DNA from: an uncultured Elusimicrobiales bacterium
GTDB lineage: Bacteria > Elusimicrobiota > Elusimicrobia > Elusimicrobiales > Elusimicrobiaceae
NCBI GenBank assembly: GCA_944326725.1
Contig: CALVFA010000051.1
Span: 1-57,407, forward strand
Direction of reading: 5' to 3'
DNA: 57,407 nt
Every line of letters begins with the position of its first letter. Within the stretch, counting starts at the first letter, position 1. A model generated the notes under the pieces. That model worked only from the letters and a program-made list of their open reading frames with translations, was not told the DNA's origin and did not search any database. Shown in pieces: positions 49,186 through 57,325 of this stretch. The translations under genes were made by a program, and so were the position numbers.

Positions 49186-50125
49186 CTTCTATCGCAAAAA
49201 GAAGCATATCTTCTTCCAGCGCCTCTAAGCTTTCATTGGCGGAGCGGATACCCACCTCTCCGGCTTGGTGCAATTTGTCCAGCTCCAGCGTGCTTACACC
49301 CAGTACCCGGTTTTGAATGACAAAATTGGCTTTTTGGGAGGCTTCATCAATCATCGCGCTTCCGCGTACGTCCCCCACGCGCAGCAAATAGGCGGCCACC
49401 GTTTGCGGCACCTGGGAAGCATAATCCGGCGGGGTGACGGACGCAATAATATATTCGGCGCCTTTTTGTTTGACTAAATTAACCGGCAAATAGTTGACTA
49501 CGGCTCCGTCCACCAAATAGCGGTGCCGGTAAGAAACCGGGTCAAACACGCCGGGCAAGTTCATACTGGCGCGCACGGCAATATCCACCGGGCCGGAGTC
49601 AAACACCACCTGCTCTCCGGTCTTGACGTCCATGGCGGCGGTGGCAAACGGGATAGCCATGTCTTCAAAGCGCATATGGCCGATTTGCTGGTGAAAAAAG
49701 TTCTGTAAATTTTGGGAAGTGGGCAATTTCTGCAAGAACAGCAATTTGAACGCTCCAATTAAGTTAAAATCCGGCGTAATGGTGCTCATTTTGATATGGG
49801 TGCCGATTTCCCATAACCTCTCCGTAGGCAGCCCCGCCGCATACAAAGAGCCCACCACCGCTCCCATAGACGTCCCGGCCATTACGTCCACCGGCACGCC
49901 GGCGTTATGCAGCACTTCCAGCACGCCCACATGGGCAAAGCCGCGCACCCCTCCGGCAGAGAGAGCCAGGCCGACCTTGGGCCGCTGCCCAGGCGGCAGG
50001 GATATGAATTCTTCCCACAGAAAATTGCGCAAAATACCGTCTTCGGTTACCGGGGGCAAGGCATGTGCCGGCGCGGCAAATACCGTCACCAATAGCGGCA
50101 GCAAAAACGCAAATCGTGTTTTCAT
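49169..50125 (-). CDS. Patatin-like phospholipase, secreted (RssA-like)
   Basis: 318 residues with a signal peptide ending near PAHALPP (residue 22). The patatin catalytic set is complete: oxyanion GLALSAGGVRGFAHVG (about 53-68), the nucleophile in AGTSMGAVVG (about 83-92), and the Asp in YLVDGAVVNYLPV (about 208-220). Periplasmic patatins cleave phospholipid acyl chains; a role in outer-membrane lipid upkeep fits the neighbours. Directly after the TolC-like gene by 25 nt. Confidence 0.92.
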   Translation of the reverse strand: MKTRFAFLLPLLVTVFAAPAHALPPVTEDGILRNFLWEEFISLPPGQRPKVGLALSAGGVRGFAHVGVLEVLHNAGVPVDVMAGTSMGAVVGSLYAAGLPTERLWEIGTHIKMSTITPDFNLIGAFKLLFLQKLPTSQNLQNFFHQQIGHMRFEDMAIPFATAAMDVKTGEQVVFDSGPVDIAVRASMNLPGVFDPVSYRHRYLVDGAVVNYLPVNLVKQKGAEYIIASVTPPDYASQVPQTVAAYLLRVGDVRGSAMIDEASQKANFVIQNRVLGVSTLELDKLHQAGEVGIRSANESLEALEEDMLLFAIEDVVNK

Positions 50126-50150
50126 GGTTCCCCCGTTTGGACAGTTGGAT

Positions 50151-51452
50151 TTATAAGTCTTGTCCGATAGCCCACTCCAATTCTGCTTTGGCTGCCAAAT
50201 TGCTGCGGACGGCTTGATAATAGTAGTGGCCTGTTTGGTAGTAGGCGTCTAATGCTTCTAAAGCGTTTAAGTCCGGGCGGGCCGTTCGTTCGGCCTGAGC
50301 CAGCAGTTTCTGCACGTCTTTCCAGGCTTGCTGGCGGCTGAATACCTCCGCCTGCCAAAACACCATGTCGGCGTAACTTTCTGCCACCTGCACGCGGATT
50401 TTGTCTTCAATGGCGGCGCGGCGCAGGGTGCTTTGTTTTTGTTCGGCCTTGCGCTGGGCATTTTGGGCGGAGAAAGTGTAATTAATCGGCAGACGTACGG
50501 CGAGTGAAACCTGTTTGTTGACGTCGTCTAAATCGTCAAACCCCAGCCGTTCATAGCTGCCGGTTAAAATCAAATCCGGGTAGCGGCGGGAAAGAGCCAA
50601 ATCTATGGCCAAATTATCCAGCTCCAGCTCATAAATGGCGGCTTTAAGCTCCGGGCGGAATTCCATGGACCAAAGGTTCAGTTTCGGCAGGTCCAGCTTG
50701 ACTTCCACTGGTTTAAAATCCCCTTTGACAGTAATGGTGGAGTTCAGCTCTTTGTTCAGGGCCACTAACATACCCAGCTGGGCTTTTTGCAGTTGATTTT
50801 GGGCTTCATTGTTTACGGAAGTCAGCCGTGCCAGCAAATACTGCGCTTTTACCCGGTCCCACGTGCTGGCGTGCAAAGCTTGGAAATAGTCTTTGCCTTT
50901 TTCTTGCACTTCTTGGGCCAGTTTTACATTATGCTGGGCATATAAAAGGCGGAAAAAAGCTTTCTTTACATTTAAAACGGTGGCGTTTTTGACGGCTTCG
51001 TATTTGCTTTGCACTTGTTTTAAATTCGCTTCCGCCATTTTCAGTGCACTGCGGAAACGGCCCCCGGCGTAGAGGTATTGTGTAGCGGTAATGCCTACAC
51101 CAAAAAATTGGTGTTTAGTATCGGAAGACATCAAATCATTGTTGGGAATAAAGCGGTTAGCTACAGAATCGGGCAACACCATTGGATAGTCTAAATCATA
51201 CCAGGTGGCTGTACCCTGCAAGGACAGCTGCGGCAGGAAAAGAAACTTGGCCTCTTTAACTTTCTGTTCCGCAATAATCACTTCTTGCTGGGCTGCCAAA
51301 AAGTCGCTGTTATTTTCCAAGCCTAGGCGGATAGCGTTTTCTAAGGTTATTTTATCGTTTATCAAACTGGAAAAACGCAACCCGTATTCCCGCTGGGCCG
51401 CTGCGGGTAGCGCCAAAGAAAGCGCCAGACAAAACCAAAATAATTTTTTCAT
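50151..51452 (-). CDS. TolC-like outer-membrane efflux protein
   Basis: 433 residues. A signal peptide ends near ALPAAAQ (residue 20). Two repeats of the OEP family form alpha-helical barrel hairpins (LTLENAIRLGLENNSDFLAAQQEV, AEANLKQVQSKYEAVKNATVLNV and the later half KAAIYELELDNLAIDLALSRRYPDL). It should form an outer-membrane exit duct for an export system. No inner-membrane transporter or fusion protein lies beside it. It overlaps the HAMP gene by 4 nt. Confidence 0.9.
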   Translation of the reverse strand: MKKLFWFCLALSLALPAAAQREYGLRFSSLINDKITLENAIRLGLENNSDFLAAQQEVIIAEQKVKEAKFLFLPQLSLQGTATWYDLDYPMVLPDSVANRFIPNNDLMSSDTKHQFFGVGITATQYLYAGGRFRSALKMAEANLKQVQSKYEAVKNATVLNVKKAFFRLLYAQHNVKLAQEVQEKGKDYFQALHASTWDRVKAQYLLARLTSVNNEAQNQLQKAQLGMLVALNKELNSTITVKGDFKPVEVKLDLPKLNLWSMEFRPELKAAIYELELDNLAIDLALSRRYPDLILTGSYERLGFDDLDDVNKQVSLAVRLPINYTFSAQNAQRKAEQKQSTLRRAAIEDKIRVQVAESYADMVFWQAEVFSRQQAWKDVQKLLAQAERTARPDLNALEALDAYYQTGHYYYQAVRSNLAAKAELEWAIGQDL

Positions 51453-51913
51453 ATACCCCCATTATTTTTCTTTTTAATTTCTTCTTCCACCCGGTCCATC
51501 ATTTTGTTAAATTCATCTTGCAAATCGGTCAGTTGGTCCCCTTTGCGCAGGTGCACCCGCTGGGAAAAATCGCCTTTGGCAATGGCTTTGCAAGTTTGTT
51601 CAAAGCGGTATACCGGGCCTGCCATTTTGTGTGAAACGATGGCGGAGATTAATACCACGAAAATAACATAAATGATAATTTTATAGATGAACCCATATGC
51701 AATGGAAGGAAAATGGTCGTAAACAGGCTGTAAAAGAACAGGATATTTATCAAAAACGTCATTTAACGTAAAGGTCAACTCCACTGCCATAATCAACAGC
51801 CCGGCCAGTACGCTCAGAATAATCAGCGTCATGTAGCTGAACTGGAGATTTTTTTTAATAAAAATTGTGCGTCTTTTAAATTGCGGCGCATCTGCCGCGG
51901 GCTGCTTATTCAT
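51449..51913 (-). CDS. Orphan HAMP-domain membrane protein
   Basis: 154 residues. Two membrane segments (about 25-50 and 73-95) enclose a short periplasmic loop. A cytoplasmic HAMP domain follows at about 95-150: VSHKMAGPVYRFEQTCKAIAKGDFSQRVHLRKGDQLTDLQDEFNKM. It then stops: no kinase, cyclase or methyl-accepting domain is attached. It may be a signalling half that acts with a partner, or a HAMP-only adaptor. Sits between an outer-membrane barrel and a TolC-like gene. Confidence 0.85.
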   Translation of the reverse strand: MNKQPAADAPQFKRRTIFIKKNLQFSYMTLIILSVLAGLLIMAVELTFTLNDVFDKYPVLLQPVYDHFPSIAYGFIYKIIIYVIFVVLISAIVSHKMAGPVYRFEQTCKAIAKGDFSQRVHLRKGDQLTDLQDEFNKMMDRVEEEIKKKNNGGI

Positions 51914-51928
51914 AAGACCTCTTTGCTG

Positions 51929-52642
51929 TTAAAAATTGGTAACGTAGCGCAGCTGTAAAATGCGCTCGTTTTCATCGCCCCGCCCAATACGCCGTGCCGC
52001 GCCGGACAAAACCAGTGAGGGGGTAATATACACATGGGCGCCCAAGTTTAAGCGGGAGTCGCGCATATTGTTGATGTTATCCCATTCCCCGGCCAAAGAA
52101 AACCATTCCGTCAAACGCCAAGAGGCCCCTAAAAAGAAGTAAATGTCATGACGGTCAAAATCAGAGAGATTGATACCGGCAGAAGCGTTAAGCCCCGGGG
52201 TAAAGATTTCACGCGTCATGGTGATGTAGCCGCCTTTGCGGTCGTCCATATATTCTTTGGAATGGCGGTCATAGCCGTAGCGGCGGCCGTCATAACCAAT
52301 GGCAATGGCAGGCAGGTATAAGCTGCCGTCAAAAAGTTTCCATTTGACTTGAAAGTCCGGATTTAAAACTTTAATATCGTCCGAGCTGCCGATAAATTCG
52401 TATACGGCTAAAGAGAAACCGATGTTAATTTGTGGAATCACGCCGAAATCCAAGCTTTCCATAATGCTACCATCAGCGTAGGTACGGGTTAAAAAAGAGG
52501 CCTGGTATTTATCCAACACATTGGCAGTAGGCACATCTATAATCAAGGTTTCCGGGGCATACCCGTCGTATTCTTGGGCATAGGAGCCAGCGGCGGCAAA
52601 AAACAAGCATAATATGAGCAACAACCATTTTCTAGATACCAT
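51929..52642 (-). CDS. Putative outer-membrane beta-barrel protein
   Basis: 237 residues. A signal peptide ends near GSYAQEY (residue 23). The mature part has repeated amphipathic strands typical of a small barrel (YITMTREIFTPGLNASAGINL, DIYFFLGASWRLTEWFSLAGEW, LNLGAHVYITPSLVLSGAARR) and ends in an aromatic residue, VTNF, the barrel-insertion signal. No family recognised. Follows the lipoprotein gene by 20 nt, precedes the HAMP gene by 15 nt. Confidence 0.7.
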   Translation of the reverse strand: MVSRKWLLLILCLFFAAAGSYAQEYDGYAPETLIIDVPTANVLDKYQASFLTRTYADGSIMESLDFGVIPQINIGFSLAVYEFIGSSDDIKVLNPDFQVKWKLFDGSLYLPAIAIGYDGRRYGYDRHSKEYMDDRKGGYITMTREIFTPGLNASAGINLSDFDRHDIYFFLGASWRLTEWFSLAGEWDNINNMRDSRLNLGAHVYITPSLVLSGAARRIGRGDENERILQLRYVTNF

Positions 52643-52662
52643 GTTCCAATTCTCCTTTTAGA

Positions 52663-53217
52663 TTATAACCAAGTGCGCGGCTCTTTTTGTTCCGGCTTTT
52701 GGATATAGCGCACATTGTGTATAAAGATAAATTCACGGGAAGCCATGAAGTCATTTTTATCCCGGGGAAATTCCAGCTCTATGACGCCTTCGTCCATGCG
52801 GGACGTGTCATACACAACACCGCGGTTCCAGCGGTCCAGCTGGGCGGTGTCCTTGTCCAGTTTGCGCGGGTTCCAATAGTTGCGCAGCACCACTTCTCCT
52901 TTGACTAACTGGCCACCTCCGATGGCGGAAGTGTGTTCAATGACGTCTGTAGTAAAAATGGTTTTTCCTTCGCAGGGACCGTTGATGAAAGTAACTTTAT
53001 AATTGGGATCGCAATCGGTGGGTTTGCGGTTTAAACGGGCCAAAGAATACGTGGCATAGGGCTTGCCTTCGTTTAAACAAGCGGCAAAGACATTGCTGGT
53101 AAAATTGCGCTCATAAGAGTCTGCAGTAAAAGGGCGGTTGTAGGCGGTCGGTTTTTCTTGGTGGCAGCCGGCAGCAAAAGCTAATACAAAAAGGACCGGA
53201 AAAAGCAGTTTTTTCAT
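52663..53217 (-). CDS. Lipoprotein of unknown function
   Basis: 184 residues from ATG 53217, chosen because GGGAG lies 6 nt upstream; a longer start at 53229 overlaps that site. The lipobox is AFAAGCHQ (Cys18). The mature part has four further cysteines (AACLNEG, TDCDPNY, GPCEGKT region), so disulphides are likely. No family recognised. First gene of the six-gene envelope operon, with its own promoter 57-86 nt upstream. Confidence 0.8.
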   Translation of the reverse strand: MKKLLFPVLFVLAFAAGCHQEKPTAYNRPFTADSYERNFTSNVFAACLNEGKPYATYSLARLNRKPTDCDPNYKVTFINGPCEGKTIFTTDVIEHTSAIGGGQLVKGEVVLRNYWNPRKLDKDTAQLDRWNRGVVYDTSRMDEGVIELEFPRDKNDFMASREFIFIHNVRYIQKPEQKEPRTWL

Positions 53218-53560
53218 GGTATCTCCCATTAATTAAAAAATAAAAAGTCCGGGGTGTAAAAACCCTTATTTCCAGTATAGCTGTTTTTGGGAGAGATTGA
53301 CAAGCTCCAAATGTTTGAAAACCTAAAACAACCCAAGTGGAAAAGAAATAGCGGGGCGGTCTTGGCTGCGAGGGGGCAAGGAAAGGAGGTTGACGAAGTG
53401 TCTAATACAACATTTCGGGCTGAGAGCGGGAGGAGTTGTTGTTTCAACACCCACTTGGCTCTATCTAATACGCCTCCTAACTGCTTTTAAGAGTACTTGT
53501 GTTTTTTATGGGGGTGTATTCCGGGCAGACGTTTAGGTTTTGTTTGTAAGGCATTTATAA
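53218..53560. other. Intergenic region: leader, promoter and unexplained stretch
   Basis: The left part (53218-53303) is the leader and promoter of the lipoprotein operon. The stretch 53304-53560 has no gene I can support. It holds an 8-bp inverted repeat CCAAGTGG/CCACTTGG (about 53333-53340 and 53451-53458) enclosing some 110 nt, and the sequence TCTAATAC twice. A small RNA is possible but unsupported. Confidence 0.4.
53274..53303 (-). promoter_or_regulatory. Promoter of the six-gene envelope operon
   Basis: On the minus strand TTGTCA (53298-53303) and TATACT (53274-53279) are 18 nt apart, 57 nt before the lipoprotein ATG. Confidence 0.7.
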
Positions 53561-53587
53561 AAACGCCCGCTTGAAGGCGGGCGTTTG
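53561..53587 (-). terminator. Terminator of the 675-residue protein gene
   Basis: The stem AAACGCCCGC/GCGGGCGTTT lies 9 nt beyond the stop codon and is followed by T-rich sequence on the minus strand. Confidence 0.88.
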
Positions 53588-53595
53588 AAAGCAGT

Positions 53596-55623
53596 TTAAT
53601 GTGCGCCGGAGGCAGCCTTTTGATTTGTTTCAAAGATTTGCTGGAAAGTCTGCAGCTCTCCTTGTTGTAACAAGACGGGGAATGCTTGGTCTGTGGTATT
53701 TTTGAGAGCTTGGCGCCCCAATTGTTTTGCTTCGCGGTTTCTTTGAATATACATATTGCGAAGCGTATCACCGGCTTGTTTCATAGTGGTGGTGTCTTCG
53801 TCCAGCACTCCGCCTCCATAAAATACTATGCCGGGAGAAGGAATGACTGACTGAGGCAATGCGGCAGCATTGCCGGCAGTAGGTACATAATATAAAAAGG
53901 GATCTTCCGGCCGCGTATTAGGAGCCGGAGAGGTATTTCTTTGGTTGAGTTCCTCCATATTTTTATGGGTGTAGTATAAATAATAAGGGGGAAAGTCATT
54001 TAAGTCCTGCTGAATATATTTGGCTTGTTCTTTTTCTTCTTCGGTTTTGGCTTGGGACAGTTGTTGTTGGGCAAAACGGTCTATCATTCCCTGAGCCAGC
54101 TGCAATGGATCACCATCATATTCCACTCCGGAACTGATAATGCGGTTGGCCATAGAGGGGTCTGCCTGCGCGGCAGAGCCAATGGCGTAACATGCTTCTG
54201 AGCCGCAGCCCTGTTCTCTGGCCATAAAATCGTAGAATTTGCGCAGAGTTTCATCTTGGCGTTGGCGGACTTGGTTTTCCTGTTCAATGGCTTGTCTTTC
54301 TTCTTCTGAAATTCCTTCATCTATCGGCAGCGGCATGCGGCTGTATTCGGCAAATGGATTGGCGCCATCTGCTTGCCCCAGTAGAACGACCATTTTGACC
54401 TGCAGATCTTGGGGAGCCGGTGTCTTTCTGTCCGCTATTTGGGCCAGAAATTTAAGGGATTCCTGTTGGTTTTTTAAAGCTTGTTGGGTGCTTTCTCTAG
54501 CTTGTTGCTCCATTTCTTTTTGGGAAATGGCCTGAGGCCAATCACATTGGCCAGACGCTTTTTTGCTCGAATAGGTACCGGAGACAGCTTCCCCACAGGA
54601 GAATGTTTGGGCTAAGAGGTTGTCAGCCGGTTCGTTTCTGGCCATCATTTGCATTTTTCTGTAGAAAGAATCTTTGATAAATTTCTTTTGTTCTTCAGAC
54701 AAACGGTGGAGCCTTTTTATAAATTCATTTTTGGCCTGGGGGTCTAATGAATCATTGCCCATGCGTTGTAAATTTTGAATAACGCCGTCTAAAATATCTT
54801 CTGGGCTGAAGATGTCCGCCCAAGAGAAATCCTCATTCCCCGTAGCAGAGGCCACTACGCCGGGAAAAGAAGGCATATTGATATTGGCCGGACGGGCAAA
54901 ACGTTCTGTGGGGCGCCGCATAGAACCGTCTAACCCCTCTGAAGAGTCCGCCAAAGCGTAAGACTCTTCGTTCCACATATCAGCAGAATCTGCCTGATTT
55001 TGGGAACGCATACCAAACAATTTTTTAATAGGGTTCAATAAACGGGCCCATTTAGAGTCAGGAATTGGCGGAGCTTCCGGCTTGCGGCGCGGCATATATT
55101 TGGCAGAGCGTTCCAGCCTTACCAGTTTGTCATAAGCCGAATCGGAAGAATTGATTTCATGCATTCCCCGTTGAGATGCATCAGGTGCCGTTTGGCGCAC
55201 AAGTACCCATTCCCCGTCTTCATTAATAAAACCGGCTTCTCCATAGTCATAAGATTGAGGAAAATAAGTGGAGGAGGAGCCTGTTGCCCCGTTTATTTCT
55301 TCCGTATTTTCCGTTGCCGCATAGCGCGGCATTGGCTCGGAGGCTTCTGTCAAAATATCATTATTTAGACTAGCGGCATACCCGGGCAGGGGGCGTTTGG
55401 GATGTTTGTTTTGGTTTTTGGCAAACATAGAATATACTTTGCGTACCAATTCGCTTAAAGGGTTGGATGTAAAAATTTGGGGGGAAGCCTTTTTCCCGGC
55501 AGTTTGCCCGGAGGCAGGAACAGAGTCCTCCAAAAAAGGAAGAAGTAAAAAGAATACGATGGCAAAACAAAGCAGTATGACAATATATTTGCCGGCATTT
55601 TTAGCCTTATCACATTGAGCCAT
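53596..55623 (-). CDS. 675-residue membrane-anchored protein of unknown function
   Basis: One membrane segment at about residues 13-31 (YIVILLCFAIVFFLLLPFL), then a large part presumably outside the cytoplasm. Residues 40-290 are polar and low in structure. A helical Gln/Glu-rich part follows (about 300-560, with EMEQQARESTQQALKNQQES and EEERQAIEQENQVRQRQDET). Four cysteines sit in two near pairs, FSCGEAV..GQCDW and QGCGSEAC. The end contains GIVFYGGGVLDEDTTTMKQ and a basic helix. I recognise no family. AAGGAG precedes the ATG; promoter at 55662-55690. The next gene upstream is a periplasmic protease. Confidence 0.85.
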   Translation of the reverse strand: MAQCDKAKNAGKYIVILLCFAIVFFLLLPFLEDSVPASGQTAGKKASPQIFTSNPLSELVRKVYSMFAKNQNKHPKRPLPGYAASLNNDILTEASEPMPRYAATENTEEINGATGSSSTYFPQSYDYGEAGFINEDGEWVLVRQTAPDASQRGMHEINSSDSAYDKLVRLERSAKYMPRRKPEAPPIPDSKWARLLNPIKKLFGMRSQNQADSADMWNEESYALADSSEGLDGSMRRPTERFARPANINMPSFPGVVASATGNEDFSWADIFSPEDILDGVIQNLQRMGNDSLDPQAKNEFIKRLHRLSEEQKKFIKDSFYRKMQMMARNEPADNLLAQTFSCGEAVSGTYSSKKASGQCDWPQAISQKEMEQQARESTQQALKNQQESLKFLAQIADRKTPAPQDLQVKMVVLLGQADGANPFAEYSRMPLPIDEGISEEERQAIEQENQVRQRQDETLRKFYDFMAREQGCGSEACYAIGSAAQADPSMANRIISSGVEYDGDPLQLAQGMIDRFAQQQLSQAKTEEEKEQAKYIQQDLNDFPPYYLYYTHKNMEELNQRNTSPAPNTRPEDPFLYYVPTAGNAAALPQSVIPSPGIVFYGGGVLDEDTTTMKQAGDTLRNMYIQRNREAKQLGRQALKNTTDQAFPVLLQQGELQTFQQIFETNQKAASGAH

Positions 55624-55661
55624 AGGGACTCCTTAAAACTACTCTAAAGTAATGTAAATAT

Positions 55662-55690
55662 AGTGTACCCGTTTGATCGGGCTTTTTCAA
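55662..55690 (-). promoter_or_regulatory. Promoter of the 675-residue protein gene
   Basis: On the minus strand TTGAAA (55685-55690) and TACACT (55662-55667) are 17 nt apart, 38 nt before the ATG. Confidence 0.6.
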
Positions 55691-55719
55691 GGACTCTTTT
55701 TCCTATATCATCTATAGGA

Positions 55720-56475
55720 CTAATTTCCTAGCCTAGCAAATAGGCGTTTGGTAATTTCCCATGATTTCCTAATATGGGCCTGCACTTTTTCCCACCAGTG
55801 TTGTGGTGCAGATTCTTGCGTGGCGGGAGCCGCTACAAAAACCGAATACCCATTCTCCTGCATCAGTCGGATTAAGTAATTTGACGGAACAGAAAAATTT
55901 AAGTTTTGGTTTCCTTCTCCGCTGTAGCTGGAAAAAGCGACGGAGATGACATTCCCCTGTTCGTCAAAAACCGGGCTTCCGCTGGAGCTGGGGGAAATGG
56001 GGGCGCTGATTTGGTGCCAAATAATTCCGTCGCTCTTGCGGCGTACTTGGCTGATTAAGCCGGAGGTAATGGTGTTGTGCAGGCGGCGCGGATTGCCGAT
56101 GACAGTAATGTCTTGTCCGGGTAAAACATAATCAGAGTCGCCTAAAGTTACCGTAGGCAAATGCCGGGCACCTATTTTAATTATAGCTAAATCTACTTTT
56201 GGGGAGGCCGCCAGCAACTGTGCTTCCCCAGATATAGCGCCGGTGTTAAAAGTAACATTTACGTACATAGCGTCCTGCACCACATGGCGGCTGGTGGCGA
56301 TGAGTCCGTCATCAGTTACCACAAAGCCTGTGCCAGTAAAAGTGGTGCCGTCTTTTTTTAGCACGTTAATAGCCACAATAGCTGGGGAATTCTCTTCCGC
56401 TATTTCCACGCGGGTTTTAGCTTGGGCCGAAAAGCCCAGTCCCGTGATGAGAATAAAGAGTATCAGGCGTTTCAT
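55720..56475 (-). CDS. Periplasmic trypsin-like serine protease (no PDZ)
   Basis: 251 residues with a signal peptide ending near FSAQAKT (residue 19). The catalytic triad is His in ATSRHVVQDA (about 64), Asp in PKVDLAIIKI (about 95) and Ser in SPSSSGSPVFDEQG (about 167). The nucleophile loop reads SSSGSPV instead of the common GNSGGPL. It is DegP-like in the protease part but has no PDZ domain. The last 40 residues form a basic amphipathic helix. Could process the neighbouring 675-residue protein, but that is only suggested by position. Confidence 0.88.
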   Translation of the reverse strand: MKRLILFILITGLGFSAQAKTRVEIAEENSPAIVAINVLKKDGTTFTGTGFVVTDDGLIATSRHVVQDAMYVNVTFNTGAISGEAQLLAASPKVDLAIIKIGARHLPTVTLGDSDYVLPGQDITVIGNPRRLHNTITSGLISQVRRKSDGIIWHQISAPISPSSSGSPVFDEQGNVISVAFSSYSGEGNQNLNFSVPSNYLIRLMQENGYSVFVAAPATQESAPQHWWEKVQAHIRKSWEITKRLFARLGN

Positions 56476-56534
56476 GTAAATGATTATATAAATTTACGGC
56501 TTTTTTGGCATTAAGACGGAAAGCCCCGCTATAT

Positions 56535-56563
56535 TTGCCAACGGGGCGTATAAATTGTACACT
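56535..56563 (+). promoter_or_regulatory. Promoter of greA
   Basis: TTGCCA (56535-56540) and TACACT (56558-56563) are 17 nt apart, 38 nt before the greA ATG. An inverted repeat GCCCCG/CGGGGC at about 56523-56547 overlaps the -35. Confidence 0.6.
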
Positions 56564-56601
56564 TGTAAATAACAGTAGCGTTGTTTAGGAGTAAAGTTAT
56601 T

Positions 56602-57072
56602 ATGGAAAAAGTGTATATTAGCCGCAAAAAATATGAATCCCTGATGGGGGAACTGAAAAATTTGAAAGATACCAAAGCCCAGCTTTCCCAGGAAATAGGC
56701 GAAGCGGCCGCCCAGGGCGATTTGAAAGAAAATGCGGAATATCACGCCGCCAAAGAAAAACAGGCAGAAACGCTCATCCGCATTCAAGAGCTGGAAAATA
56801 CGTTGCGCAATGCCGAAATTACAGACAATCTGGATGTGGACCGCAGCGAAGCACGCATAGGCGCCACGGTAACAATTTTGGATTTGGAAGCGGATTTGGA
56901 GTTTACCTACACGCTGGTAGGGTCTATGGAATCCAACCCGGAGAAGGGGTTGCTTTCCGTCAAAAGCCCGTTAGCTTCCGGCGTATTGGGACATAAAGAA
57001 GGCGACGAGTTTGAAGCCCAGCTGCCTAAAGGCCCGCACAAATATAAATTGGTCAAACTGGAATATAAATAG
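56602..57072 (+). CDS. greA: Transcription elongation factor GreA
   Basis: 156 residues from ATG 56602, with TAGGAG 11 nt upstream; a longer TTG start at 56581 is rejected. The N-terminal coiled coil has the acidic tip GDLKENAEYHAAKE (about 41-54) that reaches the RNA polymerase active site. The C-terminal FKBP-like domain ends DEFEAQLPKGPHKYKLVKLEY. It stimulates cleavage of backtracked transcripts. Monocistronic, with its own terminator. Confidence 0.97.
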   Translation: MEKVYISRKKYESLMGELKNLKDTKAQLSQEIGEAAAQGDLKENAEYHAAKEKQAETLIRIQELENTLRNAEITDNLDVDRSEARIGATVTILDLEADLEFTYTLVGSMESNPEKGLLSVKSPLASGVLGHKEGDEFEAQLPKGPHKYKLVKLEYK

Positions 57073-57094
57073 TTTCCATAAATCCCAATTTTCT

Positions 57095-57119
57095 ACCCCG
57101 CTGAAAAGCGGGGTTTTTT
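57095..57119 (+). terminator. Intrinsic terminator of greA
   Basis: An 8-bp stem ACCCCGCT/AGCGGGGT with a GAAA tetraloop is followed by six T. Confidence 0.95.
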
Positions 57120-57254
57120 ATAATTTCCTTTCCCCGGGTGCGCGGCCTGGGCAGATAGTAAAGGCAGGGCTGGCGGTATGCCTGGCAAGAGAAACTATGA
57201 ACGAAGCTTGCTGGAAAAGTGTTATTTGGGCTCAGACAAGCAGCTTGTTTTTAT

Positions 57255-57315
57255 AGGGCTTGTATTGTTTTTTTTTTTTGATAAATTTTATCAGAAGATA
57301 AAATTTATCAAAAAA
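57255..57315 (+). promoter_or_regulatory. Pilin control element 2: T12 tract plus AT-rich palindrome
   Basis: Same order as element 1: AGGGCTTG (57255-57262), -35-like TTGTAT (57260-57265), TG, twelve T (57268-57279), GA and -10-like TAAATT (57282-57287), again a 16-nt spacer. The palindrome has arms 57274-57292 and 57297-57315 (19 bp including T6/A6) and an AGAA loop. The outer arm GATAAATTTT is identical to copy 1; the inner bases differ (ATC for GC) but stay paired. GGAG follows directly, before the pilin start at 57326. Confidence 0.6.
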
Positions 57316-57325
57316 GGAGCCGGAA

